A stretch of DNA of 64,000 nt from the NCBI GenBank assembly GCA_946811185.2, contig OX328098.1, positions 27,041,084 to 27,105,083 of the forward strand, written 5' to 3'. The notes under the pieces are model-generated. The model was given only the letters and a program-made list of their open reading frames with translations, did not search any database and was not told the DNA's origin. Position 1 is the stretch's first letter. The number at the start of each line of letters is the position of its first letter. Source of the stretch: Hippopus hippopus. Its lineage: Eukaryota > Mollusca > Bivalvia > Cardiida > Cardiidae. Shown here piece after piece: positions 24,371 through 34,600 of the stretch. Both the position numbers and the translations under genes were made by a program.

Positions 24371-24673
24371 AAAACCAAGCCCCGGTAGCTCAGTCGGTAG
24401 AGTACAGGACTTGAGGACAGGGGATTGCTGGTTCAATCCCCGGCTTGGTTTATTTCTTTCCAAGGATTGATGATAGTCATTACAACAAAATTCATTCCCA
24501 CTCTCACCGCTGACCATTGTTTTGACAATAATTATGTGGGACATTGGAAAGAATATTGTGCAGAGTACTGGTGAAAGAAAACTCCAGGAAAGCATAGAGA
24601 GGTGCACTAGACATTGGGATATAACTTAAATAACATTGAAAATGGTCTTAAATATCATACAATCAATCAATCA
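24371..24673 (+). mobile_element. tRNA-derived SINE with target duplication
   Basis: The head has pol III A-box (TAGCTCAGTCGG) and B-box (GGTTCAATCCC) matches. The body contains ccaaggattgatgatagtca and the tail is CAATCAATCAATCA. Flanking repeat tttaaagt at 24361-24368 and 24674-24681. Confidence 0.88.
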
Positions 24674-25330
24674 TTTAAAGTGAAAGGTAATATTATTATG
24701 ATGTTTGGCTAATGTGTGATATGCTGGTCTGATTTTTGTAAGAAATAATTGAAAAAGAACCTGTTGCTCATTTTGTCTTTCATTGTATATGTATGAATTG
24801 AAGGAAAGATGGTACATGTGGGCTGTGGATTAGGTGTCTGGTTGGTTACTTAACTAGCACTGACAGACCAAGGTTGATACCTGTTTGCAGACAACAAATA
24901 GGCAAGCATGGTAGGGCCAAGGTTGGTCAGTCTGATCTCAATACTAACCTGTGCCTAAAAGCTATGTAAACTGTGCTTAATTAACTCAAAATATGATAAA
25001 AAAAAAATCATTCTTTTTCAAATTGAAATTTTTCACAAACATATTTAAATCAGGCTCAAATTGTTGGATTGTTTTTGGAAGGGTAGAAAACGTGAATGGG
25101 AAAAGGAGAAAATGCCAGTTTACAAGAGCCTTCTTCCCAAGTGTCGTAAATGCAGGAACTTTTGTTGAATAATTAGTTATCAGCATTTTCTTCTTTTCCC
25201 ACAATGTTTTCAAAAGCCTCCTTTCAGAGGGTCATAAAACTGGGGGTTTGGTAAACAGATAAATGCATATTTAAAAAAATAGTGGAGTCTGTGTTTTTTC
25301 TTTCATTCATCCACATTTATGATGTTATGT

Positions 25331-25842
25331 ATAACCCATTACCACAAAATCCCTACTTTTGACGACCCTGAAAAAGAAGCCTTTAGAAAACATTGTGGGA
25401 AAAGGAGAAAATGCTGGTAACCAGCATTTTCTCCTTTTCACACAATGTTTGCTACCCTTCACAAAACAATTTTCAAATTTTCAGTCACTTTTATTTTGTC
25501 ATCTGCAACTGCTTTCGATTTGGACAAGCCAAAAATTTTGTCGTTTGGTAATGAGATAATGTATGAAATTGTATTTGATAATCTAAAATATTGTTTATCT
25601 TTTGGACTGACAAGAGATGACATTAATTGTTTATCACACGAGAAAAGTGTAGATTTGCCCAAATTGAATGCATTCACAATTTAGATATGGCTCAATTGAT
25701 AGAATTTATCTTTGATAGAGTAGAAAACATTGTGGTAAAAGGAGAAAATGCTGGTTACCAGCATTTTCTCCTTTTTCCACAATGTTTTAAAAAGGCTGTT
25801 TCCTCAGGGTGGTTTGGAGTCGGAATTGTGTGGTAAAAAGTG
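25331..25842 (+). mobile_element. Family T plus copy, then a minus copy
   Basis: 25331-25558 plus copy; 25630-25842 minus copy with an intact hairpin at 25727-25790. Confidence 0.82.
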
Positions 25843-25859
25843 AATTTCAACCTGTGCAG

Positions 25860-26360
25860 TTTTGATTTATTTGTGCATATCTGTATGTAGCAATGATATA
25901 CATGTGTTTGAATTCAAAACAGATGTAGACGATGGAACGTTTTCTAAATGGCCATACTGATAAGACAATTGCTGACCAATACAGAGATTCTGTGAATGAG
26001 TTGGCAGGACTTCACTTTATTTTTGGAATCACATAATGAACGAAAAAAGCTCACCTACTAGCCAGATGTCTCAGGTCAACCCAAAACATAAAACAGCATA
26101 TTACTATTAATTGTTAGTCATGAAAGTATTGTTATGATACAAACGGAGATATTAAATTCTCTAATCTTTTTAATTATATTCCTATCAGTGATTTACTGGG
26201 ATTTCACAGTGAATAACACCACTAGTAATGATAATTATGGTATCATCACTATATGACGATATAGTTTTAGAATGTTTGCCGAAACTACTTTTTTCCTTTA
26301 TTGCTCATATTGTACATTCTTGATAATTATTAGAATAAAAAAAAGGTGAATTAGCAGTAT
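25860..26360. other. Unique AT-rich stretch, nothing recognised
   Basis: No repeat family, splice-bounded ORF or RNA feature is seen. Confidence 0.45.
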
Positions 26361-26536
26361 AATAAATAGGATTATCAGCTGGTTCTGTGTGATATTAAAA
26401 ATCTGTCACTTGAATGGGGGTTTGACACGGTTAATAAACTCGTCCTTCGGACTAGTTTTTTTAACCGCATCACACCCCTTTCTAGTGACAAATTTTTAAT
26501 ATCACACACAACCAGTTGATTATCCTCTATATTGTT
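26361..26536. mobile_element. Hairpin MITE, 170 bp
   Basis: Left arm gattatcagctggttctgtg and gatattaaaaatctgtcac; right arm gtgacaaatttttaatatc and ccagttgattatc. The apex is actcgtccttcggactagt. Confidence 0.8.
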
Positions 26537-26572
26537 ACTTTGCCAATTAATTAACTCTTTCAGCAAACATAT

Positions 26573-26792
26573 AGTTAACTATTTACCAAAGGACCACTGA
26601 TTTGTCCATATTCAGTGCATTTGCAGACAACAAATAAATTACATGTAGAATCAGATAATAGGTTTGTCTGCAAAAGAGTGGAAAAAAAAACTTGGGAAAA
26701 GGAGAAAAAGCTGGTTACCAGCATTTTCTCCTTTTCCCATAATGCTTTCAAATGCTTTCTCCATCGTGGTTGTTAATACTCGTGATTGTGCA
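26573..26792 (-). mobile_element. Family T copy
   Basis: Starts GTTAACTATTTACCAAAGGA. The hairpin has one substitution in its loop-proximal part. Confidence 0.8.
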
Positions 26793-26879
26793 GTAGAGTG
26801 TGATACTTGACCTCGTTCGATGTAATAAAATAGAATCCTATGAAACCCCGAAAGATTTCAATCCTGTGAGCCTTACTAC

Positions 26880-27775
26880 ACATGCAAATGGTATAGATCA
26901 AGATCAGACTGCACAGAATGTGCAATCTGATCTTAATCTATACTATCTGCAAAAGCCCTTGTTTTCATCTATGGTGCTGAAAGGTTAAGAAAAGCAAGTT
27001 TGTATAGAATGATTGATCATCTTTGTTGCGGATTATGTCCATACCACACAACAAAATCTTAGCCTAGTCCAAATTGAAAGCATATGTAGACAACAAATAA
27101 AAAGTGGCTGAAATATTGGGATTTGTTGATGAAAGAGTAGACAAAATTGTGGGAAAGCATTTTTTCCTTCAACTAGAATGTTTTCAAAAGCCTTCTTCCT
27201 TAGAGTTGTTAAACTTTTGGATTGTGTGATGAAGGGTTAAATACACATGAAAATATTGAGGCAAAAGAAGAAATTACTCATTATAAGTGATTTTATTGCC
27301 ACAATGTTTCTAAACTCATATGTTGCATTATAAAAGATTCTTCTTATGTGCCTTAACCCTTTAACCCACAATACTATTATACCCAGTTTTATCGGCCCTG
27401 AAGGAAAAGGCTTTTGCTGGTTACTGATATTTTCTTCTTTTCCCACAGTGTTTTTCACCTTGTCAACGAACTTTGGTTCACTTTGTATCACTTCCAAATT
27501 TGTCGTCTGCAGAGGCTTTCAAAATTAGGCAGATTCTAGAATTTGTCATCTAGTAGAGAGATCATAGATTTTTTTCTGAACTGCAAATCAAAGGTAAGCC
27601 TAACTTTTGCAATATTTTTTTTGGTGTATATTTGACCAGAATTTGATTTCTTGACAAAAGAAAAGAATGGACAGTGTAGATCCAAGATCAGACTGCACAG
27701 AATGTGCACTCTGATCTTGGATCTACACTGTCCATCCAAAGGCATCAAGCAATGCCTCTGCAATATAAAAGGTTA
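26880..27775. mobile_element. Family G hairpins at 26897-26945 and 27668-27735
   Basis: Two hairpin cores with worn flanks. The second has ~30 bp arms that are almost identical (cagtgtagatccaagatcag and its complement). A worn family T pair lies between them. Confidence 0.75.
27030..27560. mobile_element. Two diverged family T copies
   Basis: 27030-27240 is minus-type with most of the hairpin deleted. 27355-27560 is plus-type with only one arm remaining. Confidence 0.65.
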
Positions 27776-27913
27776 AATTGTGAATGTGATGGGTGAGGTA
27801 GTGTTTTATGTTAATTGATAGGCACTCTGTAATTCTTGTCATATCTACATTTTGTCAACTGAATCTATACTGTTTTTAAGAAAATCAGTCTTTGTTGTTT
27901 TATCAAAATCCCC

Positions 27914-28195
27914 GCCAACACCGCTAGCTCAGTCGGTAATGTACAGAGTTAGATACCAGGGGTTCACTGGTTTGAATCCCAGCTCTGCCAAATTCCTTCT
28001 GAAGACAGGTGAAAGTCATTGCAACAGGATTCATGTCTTGCTTACCTCTTTACATTGTTTTGATTTTTATGTGAGAAAGCAGCCAGTGGCTTGGAACCAA
28101 TGTTGTGCAAATTACTATGATAGTAAAAGAAATTCAATGAAAACATGTCTAAGTACACTGGCCACTGCAATTTAAGTGAAATAATGTTGCAAATG
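27914..28195 (+). mobile_element. tRNA-derived SINE, diverged
   Basis: Head with CTAGCTCAGTCGG and ggtttgaatccc; body matches the copy at 24371 up to tgaaataatgttgcaaatgg. The tail is lost. Confidence 0.8.
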
Positions 28196-28479
28196 GTACC
28201 CTATCTGGTGTATGGAGAACAATATTTTCTGAGAGTCAACTGGGCAGCAGTCAAAATAATTTGCAGATACAAGCCTGACAGATGCAGTGGAGAATTTTGT
28301 TCCTTAACTGGTACCTGCTGTATCTCTTGTAACTGTCCAATAGACATCAGGCGACACCTGATTTATGGATGGCAGCATAAAAGATTGCTCCAATTTTTGG
28401 TGTAAAATAACAGGGCAATATTCCATATTTGGCTAAAATTTTCATTCCAGACAAAGATTATTTTGATGATAAGTAATTT

Positions 28480-29085
28480 TTAGCTCCACTGGCCAAAGGC
28501 CAGAGAGCTATTGTCATGGCGTTGTGTCCGTCGTGCGTCCGTCCGTCCGTTCGTCCGTCCGTAAACTTTTTCTTTAAAAAACTTCTCCTCAGAAACTATT
28601 GACTGGATTTTTACCAAATTTCACAGGAATGTTCCTTTGGTGGTCCTCTTTCAAATTCCTTCAAATAATTGTGTTCCATGAAGAATTCTGGTTGCCATGG
28701 CAACCAAAGTAAAAAAACCTTTAAAAATCTTCTCCTCCCAAACCGCTATTTGGATAGCATTATTATTTTGCAGGAATGTTCCTTAGATACAGGTTTACAG
28801 AATTCCTTAAAAAAAAAAAGATCTGTCAAAAAACATGGCTTTTATGGGAGACTCATTTTCCTTTTATGGTATAAAGTAAAATCTTTGAAAAATTTCTTCT
28901 CTAAAACTATTCATTGGATTTCATTGTTGTTTTGCAGGTAAGTTCCTATGGTGGTTGTCTACCAAATTGTTTCTTCAGTGAGCTAAAATGCAGGATTGAA
29001 TGATAATTGTTAAAAACTTCCTTTCGCCATTATAGAAATATCAGGCCTGTGGAGCGATACAGGCGCTCAAGCGCCTCTAGTTCAA
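28480..29085. mobile_element. Family A-like element (AGCTCCACTGGCC type)
   Basis: Head agctccactggccaaaggcc, then a gtccgtccgt tract, ctctggttgccatggcaa variant with an X-box at 28690-28705, and tail gtggagcgatacaggcgctc. Related fragments: 1045-1260, 42570-42610, and 43300-43672 (inverted). Confidence 0.75.
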
Positions 29086-29089
29086 ACCC

Positions 29090-29687
29090 GCAATAGACTT
29101 CAATCACTTGTGTTAAAGACTATCTTTGTGCTTAAACAATATCACAATTTGAATATCCTAGTCTCGCACTATCTCATGAAGTCTCGAAGATGGCAGATTT
29201 CTGCCTTGCGGTATTGAGTGTTACCTGTAGTTGATAAGAAGATGGAAAACAGCCTGCAAATTTATTTCATACCCATTAACTACCATACTCAGTGAATAGC
29301 ACAACAATTTTCAGGGCAACTTTTTAAATGGGTTTTTGAATCTATATTGACTTCTGTAATTTCCTTTTTCCTTTTACACCCTTCTTAATAGGTGAATAGA
29401 GATTCTAGCGCATTTAAAGCAGAATTATTCATACTTTTAAGACTTTTTATAGCTTCCCAATAATTTTCAAGATGGCTCGTCATTTTTAAAGACTTTTCAA
29501 GAAAGTGCCAACCCTGTTCCAGGAGAAAATGCTGGTAACCAACCAGCTCGTTTTCCAACAACGATTTCAACCTTTCCACTGAAAAATTTCAGTTTTTGAG
29601 TCACAGTTAACTTAATGTCTGTAAATGCTTTCTCTGCAGTCTGATCTTGATCGACACTTTCGACAAGAGTTGATTTCAGTGCCTTAG
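29090..29687. other. Unique AT-rich stretch, nothing recognised
   Basis: Except for half a family T hairpin arm at 29520-29545 (ggagaaaatgctggtaacca), no feature is seen. Confidence 0.45.
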
Positions 29688-29908
29688 TTTGTTACCATGT
29701 AGAAAAATTTTAGACTTGTCTAAATTGAATAGATGTGTAGCAAATTAAATGTTACTGAAATCAAAGATTTTGTTTGTGAAAGGGTAGGTAACATTGTGGA
29801 AAAAGGAGAAAATACTGCATACCAACATTATTTCCTGTTTCTATGTTGTTTTCAAAAGCCCTTTCAATCAGATTTGTTAAAACCTGGGATCATGTGGCAA
29901 ATTGTTAA
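29688..29908 (-). mobile_element. Family T copy, diverged
   Basis: Minus-type ends; the second hairpin arm is worn. Confidence 0.72.
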
Positions 29909-30318
29909 AATTTTTTGACAAATGAATAAAAAAGGTAAAAATAAGCTACTTTCAGCAAGGCATCAAGTTCTTCTTTTTAATGAAGTTTGGTTGAATTAAT
30001 ACAAAAATGTGATAAAGAAAAAAATTAACATCCTTCTTTATTTTGTCTGGCTGCTGCTAGCTGGTACTGAAATGAGAAACAAGAAATATCTTTAAAAAAG
30101 ATAGCTTAAATTTGCCAGGAAATAGGCAGGGGCCCTTAGAATAAACATGTTTGCATTTTTGACCAATCACAAGTTTCTATTTATTCATTTGCTATCATTA
30201 CTAAAAAGTAGGTCAAAAGCTAGCAGATTCAGCAACACCAAAAAATGAGAAGGAGATTAGCTGATCATTATGGAAATTTGAAAACCACCATGATTTGGAT
30301 ATGAGTTGAAATCAACCC

Positions 30319-30533
30319 TCCGCAATACAATCCCAACTTTTAAAGACCTTGAAAAAGAAGGCTTTTAAAAACATTGTGGTAAAGTAGACAAAGCTGGTAA
30401 CCAGCATTTTCTCCATTTCCCACAATGTTTTGTTTACTCTTTCAAGCACATTCATGCATTTGAACCATATTCAATTTGTTGTCTGCAAAAAAATTTGGAC
30501 AAGTCTAAAATTTTGTTGTTACATATAAGTTTA
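30319..30533 (+). mobile_element. Family T copy
   Basis: Lies downstream of the HMG20A-like gene. Hairpin recognisable at 30368-30430. Confidence 0.75.
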
Positions 30534-31265
30534 AGTAGATTAAATTATCTTTCGTATGAATTATCAAGAAATTAACTTGTAACTTCTATGCATCGACCCC
30601 ATTTAAGCCTGCTCAGTCTGACATGAGTCAAAACTTTTCGCTAATGGTCAATTTTCTGGATGTTTAAGGACCATTCTACCTCATGATTTAGCTGGTTGTT
30701 AGACACGGCGGATTTTAAGGATCCATAATCATGTGACAATTTGCTTGGTTTATTGCATCAAGGCATGACTCATATACATGTTTAACCCAATATGTCAGTA
30801 GGCATTTTCATAATGGTTCGTATGTTAAGGTTTCATGAATGTGCAGTCTGATCATTGATCTACACAGTCCCTTTTGCTGAGGCAATCTACGCTTAGAAAC
30901 CTTGAAATTGTAACTTTTTGGGTCTTACTTATTGACTGAAAATGTCTGCTAGGATTATTTGGCACTCCAGCAGTTAGCAAGTACAATGAACAACACTTTC
31001 CAGTGCAAATAGCTGGTTTAAAAAAGTTTTTATCAGTTTGATTCACAGCAGGGCCAAATCCTTTCCAAGGATTGATGATAGTCATTGCGACAGGACCAGA
31101 CTAACCAACTGAATGTAAGGAGCAAAGCAGTCTATCACTTCTTATAAGAAGTAGATGGTTGGTGCAGTAAAACAACCTCTTCTTACAAGAGATAGGTGAT
31201 TTGCAAAAATTGGGTGGGTGGGGGAGTATATTAAATTCTTCTTACATGCTGAGGTGGGTGGGGGA

Positions 31266-31557
31266 GTATATCAAATACTTTTTTGAAGAAAAGGGTGGGT
31301 GAAAGGGCATATCAATAGACTAGACTAAATTCCTACCTGTCAATATATTGATATGGCCGACTACGTCCCTAACTGAGGCTATCAAATTTTCATTGACCGA
31401 CAGAGATTCCCATATATCAAATACTTTTTCAAAGAAAGGGGTGGGTGGAAGGGCATATCAATAGACTAAATTCCTACCTGTCAATATTGAGACGTCCGAC
31501 TATGTCCCTAACTGAGGCTATCAAATTTTCATTGTCGGAGGGAGATTCTAATATAAG
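31266..31557 (-). repeat. Two-copy tandem duplication including the HMG20A-like stop region
   Basis: Two ~146 bp units, 31266-31411 and 31412-31557. Each contains, on the minus strand, the last ~25 codons of the protein and some 3' flank with a gggtgggt motif. The right-hand unit is the functional exon end. The left-hand unit keeps an open frame ([19 protein letters not shown] and on to a TAG) but lies after the first stop. Further short gggtgggggagtatat repeats lie at 31209-31270. Confidence 0.9.
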
Positions 31558-31616
31558 ACTGTGTAACTTTGCCATGTAGTTATCTATGGTTTCTAAACTA
31601 GGAATTTCTCCAGTCC
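31474..31616 (-). CDS. HMG20A: HMG20A-like coding exon 9 (terminal)
   Basis: 143 nt, residues 290-336 and TAG at 31476-31474. Contains [15 protein letters not shown] and [16 protein letters not shown], the conserved C-terminus of HMG20A-type proteins. Acceptor ttacag. The last part of the exon is tandemly duplicated just downstream of the stop. No AATAAA is close to the stop; the nearest good one on the minus strand is at 30754-30749. Confidence 0.93.
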
Positions 31617-34600
31617 CTGTAATACATGTAACATTCTATGGTAACACAATGTCATGTTAAAACACATATTTTTACCTTAACCCTTTAACACATAATCCTG
31701 AGTTTTAAAGACCCTGAGGAAGAAGCCTTTCAAAAATACTGTAAAAAAAGGAAAAAAATGCTGGTAACCAGCAGTTTTTCCTTTACTCACAATGTTTTCT
31801 ATCCTTCAAAAGGCAAATTCTAGTTTTTTTTTGTCACATTTAATTTTTTGTAAGCAAATGCTTCCAATTTTAGCCATGCCTAAAAAAATATGTTGTTTGG
31901 TAAAGAATTAAGCAGCAGACCTCTTTTGAAAACAAGTAAGAGGAGAAATTACTTGTAATGGGCATTTTCTCCTTCTACTATACTGTTTATGCATGTATTC
32001 ATATACTAAATTTTACTTCAAGTTTGTCTTCTGCAGATATTTTTGGCCAATTAAGCCAAAACCAAACAACCAAACGTTTTACCAATCCCAAGAAAGACAG
32101 CCTTTGAAAACTGGGGGAAAAGGAGAAAATGCTGTTTGGTTTTTTGAGTCACATTTATTTTTTCATTTTGTGGTTGGCACAATTACCGCCTTTGAATAAA
32201 ATGTAAATGGCATCGGCTTTAGACAAGATGTTTACATGCTTGTGTAGGTATAACAGCTACTTGAAGAAATTTTATTTCAAAGGATGAATTTTCGAGTCTG
32301 TATGCATAAAGTGAACCACGTAGGCACCTCAATCTTATTTGAATTGTCCCCCTTGCTCTCTGTGATGGTTGTAACAGTCTGCAAATGCTTTCAAATTGTA
32401 CAATCTTAACCCTTTATCGCACAATGTCAACTTTTAACAACCCTAGGAAAGAAGCCTTTTGAAAACGTTGTGGGAAAAGGAGAAAATGCTGGTTACCAGC
32501 AATTTTTCTCCTTTTCCCACAATGTTTTCTATCCTATCAAAGAAAAATTGCACCATTTGAGCGACAGTGAAATTGTCATCTGCAAATGCTTTCAATTTGG
32601 ACAAGGCTAAATTTTTGTCGTCTGGTAAAGTTTTTTTTAAAGTTTTATCATTTGGTAGAGAGTTAACTGGAATGGTAAAGCCCAAAATGTTGAATTTCTA
32701 GGCTCTTTTTGCAAGGAATATCTTAAAAATATTACTCAAGAGACTGCACCTCTTTGCAATCAGATCCTGACTAAATAGCACCCAAAATCATGCTCTTCAT
32801 TCTAGACACAAACACATTAACTTATCCTTACCTGGAAGAGGTATGGAGGCAAAATTACTTGTCAAAGTTTGTCGTAAAGCATCTAGGTGACCTTGCAGGG
32901 CCATGTTGTTGTTCCGCTGCTGTAAAACTTCCACTTGTAGTTTGTCTATGGCCTGTTTCATATTTTCAATGTGTTTGCTCAAGATGGCATTTTGTTCTTC
33001 TAACTCCGTTGTTTGTTTCCGTAACTGTCGTAATTCTGTCTCTCTCACTGAAATGAAATTCAACAGTCATAACTTACCAATTTAACCCTTTACTGCACAA
33101 TGCCTGCTTTTAACGACCCTGAGACAGTGACGTTTAAAAAAAAAAAAAAAATGGCACCATTTGAGCCTCACTGATATTGTCGTCTGCAAATGCTTTCAAT
33201 TTTGACAAGGCTCAAATTTTGTCGTCTGGTAAAGAGTTAACAAGTCAAAAAAACTACATGTTTAAGGCTCTAAAAGTCAAAAAGTTACTCCTGGAATTAC
33301 ATGGATACAAGTTTGAAATTTCATCCACAGTTTAGTTCAGTACAAATCAAATTTGCAAACATGGGCCTTGAAGTGGTGTGAATGATGAAACATGTGAGGG
33401 GAGGATGGAGGAGTGTGACTGATGAAATATGAGGGGGGAGGAAAATGCCCTGAAAACCCCACCCACACACCAGTAATTGCATCATTTCTAAACACCCTTG
33501 TAAGCTTGGACAGTTCTGAGTTTTCCGTTTGAGCTTAAAGGGAGGAAATTTTCCAACAGGAGGAAAAATCACAGCCCTCACATTATTGTGTTTACCGTCT
33601 ATGCAAGTATCATTGACCCTTTATCAAGCAATCCATCATTTAAATAACCCTGAAACAAAACATTTTTGAAACCATAAAGGGAAAAGGAAAAAATACTGGT
33701 AACCAGCATTTTCTTTCTCCTCCCTGTTCACTTTCAAAGAGAAATCCCACAATTTACTTAGTCATCTGCATATGAGCCATGCTCTGTGAAAAGAGGGCTT
33801 AATTCATCTGCAAAAAGTATTGACCGAGGTCAACCTATACAGTCCGCGCAAGCTGACCTGGGACTAAACGCTTTGCTATTGATCAATTTTCTACATGTCT
33901 ACATTTCTACAAGGACCAGTGTACCTCATGACTCAGTCGATTGTTAAACTAAATAGATTTTATAGATCCATAATTATGCGATGACTTGCTTGGTATTATG
34001 CATCCCTGAGATGCATTAAGCCCCCTTTGGCCAGAGTGTGGCTCATATGTTTTCAACATGGACGAGTCTAAAATTTTGTTGTTGGGGAAAATGTTAAACT
34101 CTTACTGGTAACCTGTTCCCACCTTTCTACCTTTTCAAAGAGAAATCCCATCTTCTAACCCTTTAAGCGCCGAATAAACACAATGGACATTTTCATTTCA
34201 GAATAAGACCAATATAATTGCAAAATTCATGCTTACCTTGTGCCTGTAGTGTTTTAAAAACAGCAGACAGTGTAGATCAAAGATCAGGCTGCACGTTCTG
34301 TGCAGACTAATTTTGATCTACACTGGCCATAAAAGCATCTATATTAGAGAAAGGCCCTTTAAGGATTAAGCTACATTACTTTGTTGTCTGTGACTGCTTT
34401 CAACAAGGGCAAATCTGAAATTTTGTCATCCGTACAAAAGTTAAATTCTTACGTTTATTATGTTCCAGAAACTCTTCAGTGAAGATGGGTATGTCTAGTG
34501 CTCCTGCAATCATGTCATCCTCCTCCTACAAAACAGCATGTTGATTGCTTGATTGTACAGTGTTTAATGCTATTTTCAACATTATTTCAGTTATACAGAG

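Noticed and set aside
24381..24452. Possible tRNA genes (also at 27920, 34802, 52094, 59272)
   Set aside because: A- and B-box-like sequences are present, but the acceptor and anticodon stems do not pair well and each is followed by the same SINE body and tail.
28145..28405. 86-codon Cys-containing ORF
   Set aside because: Begins inside a SINE and has no supported exon borders.
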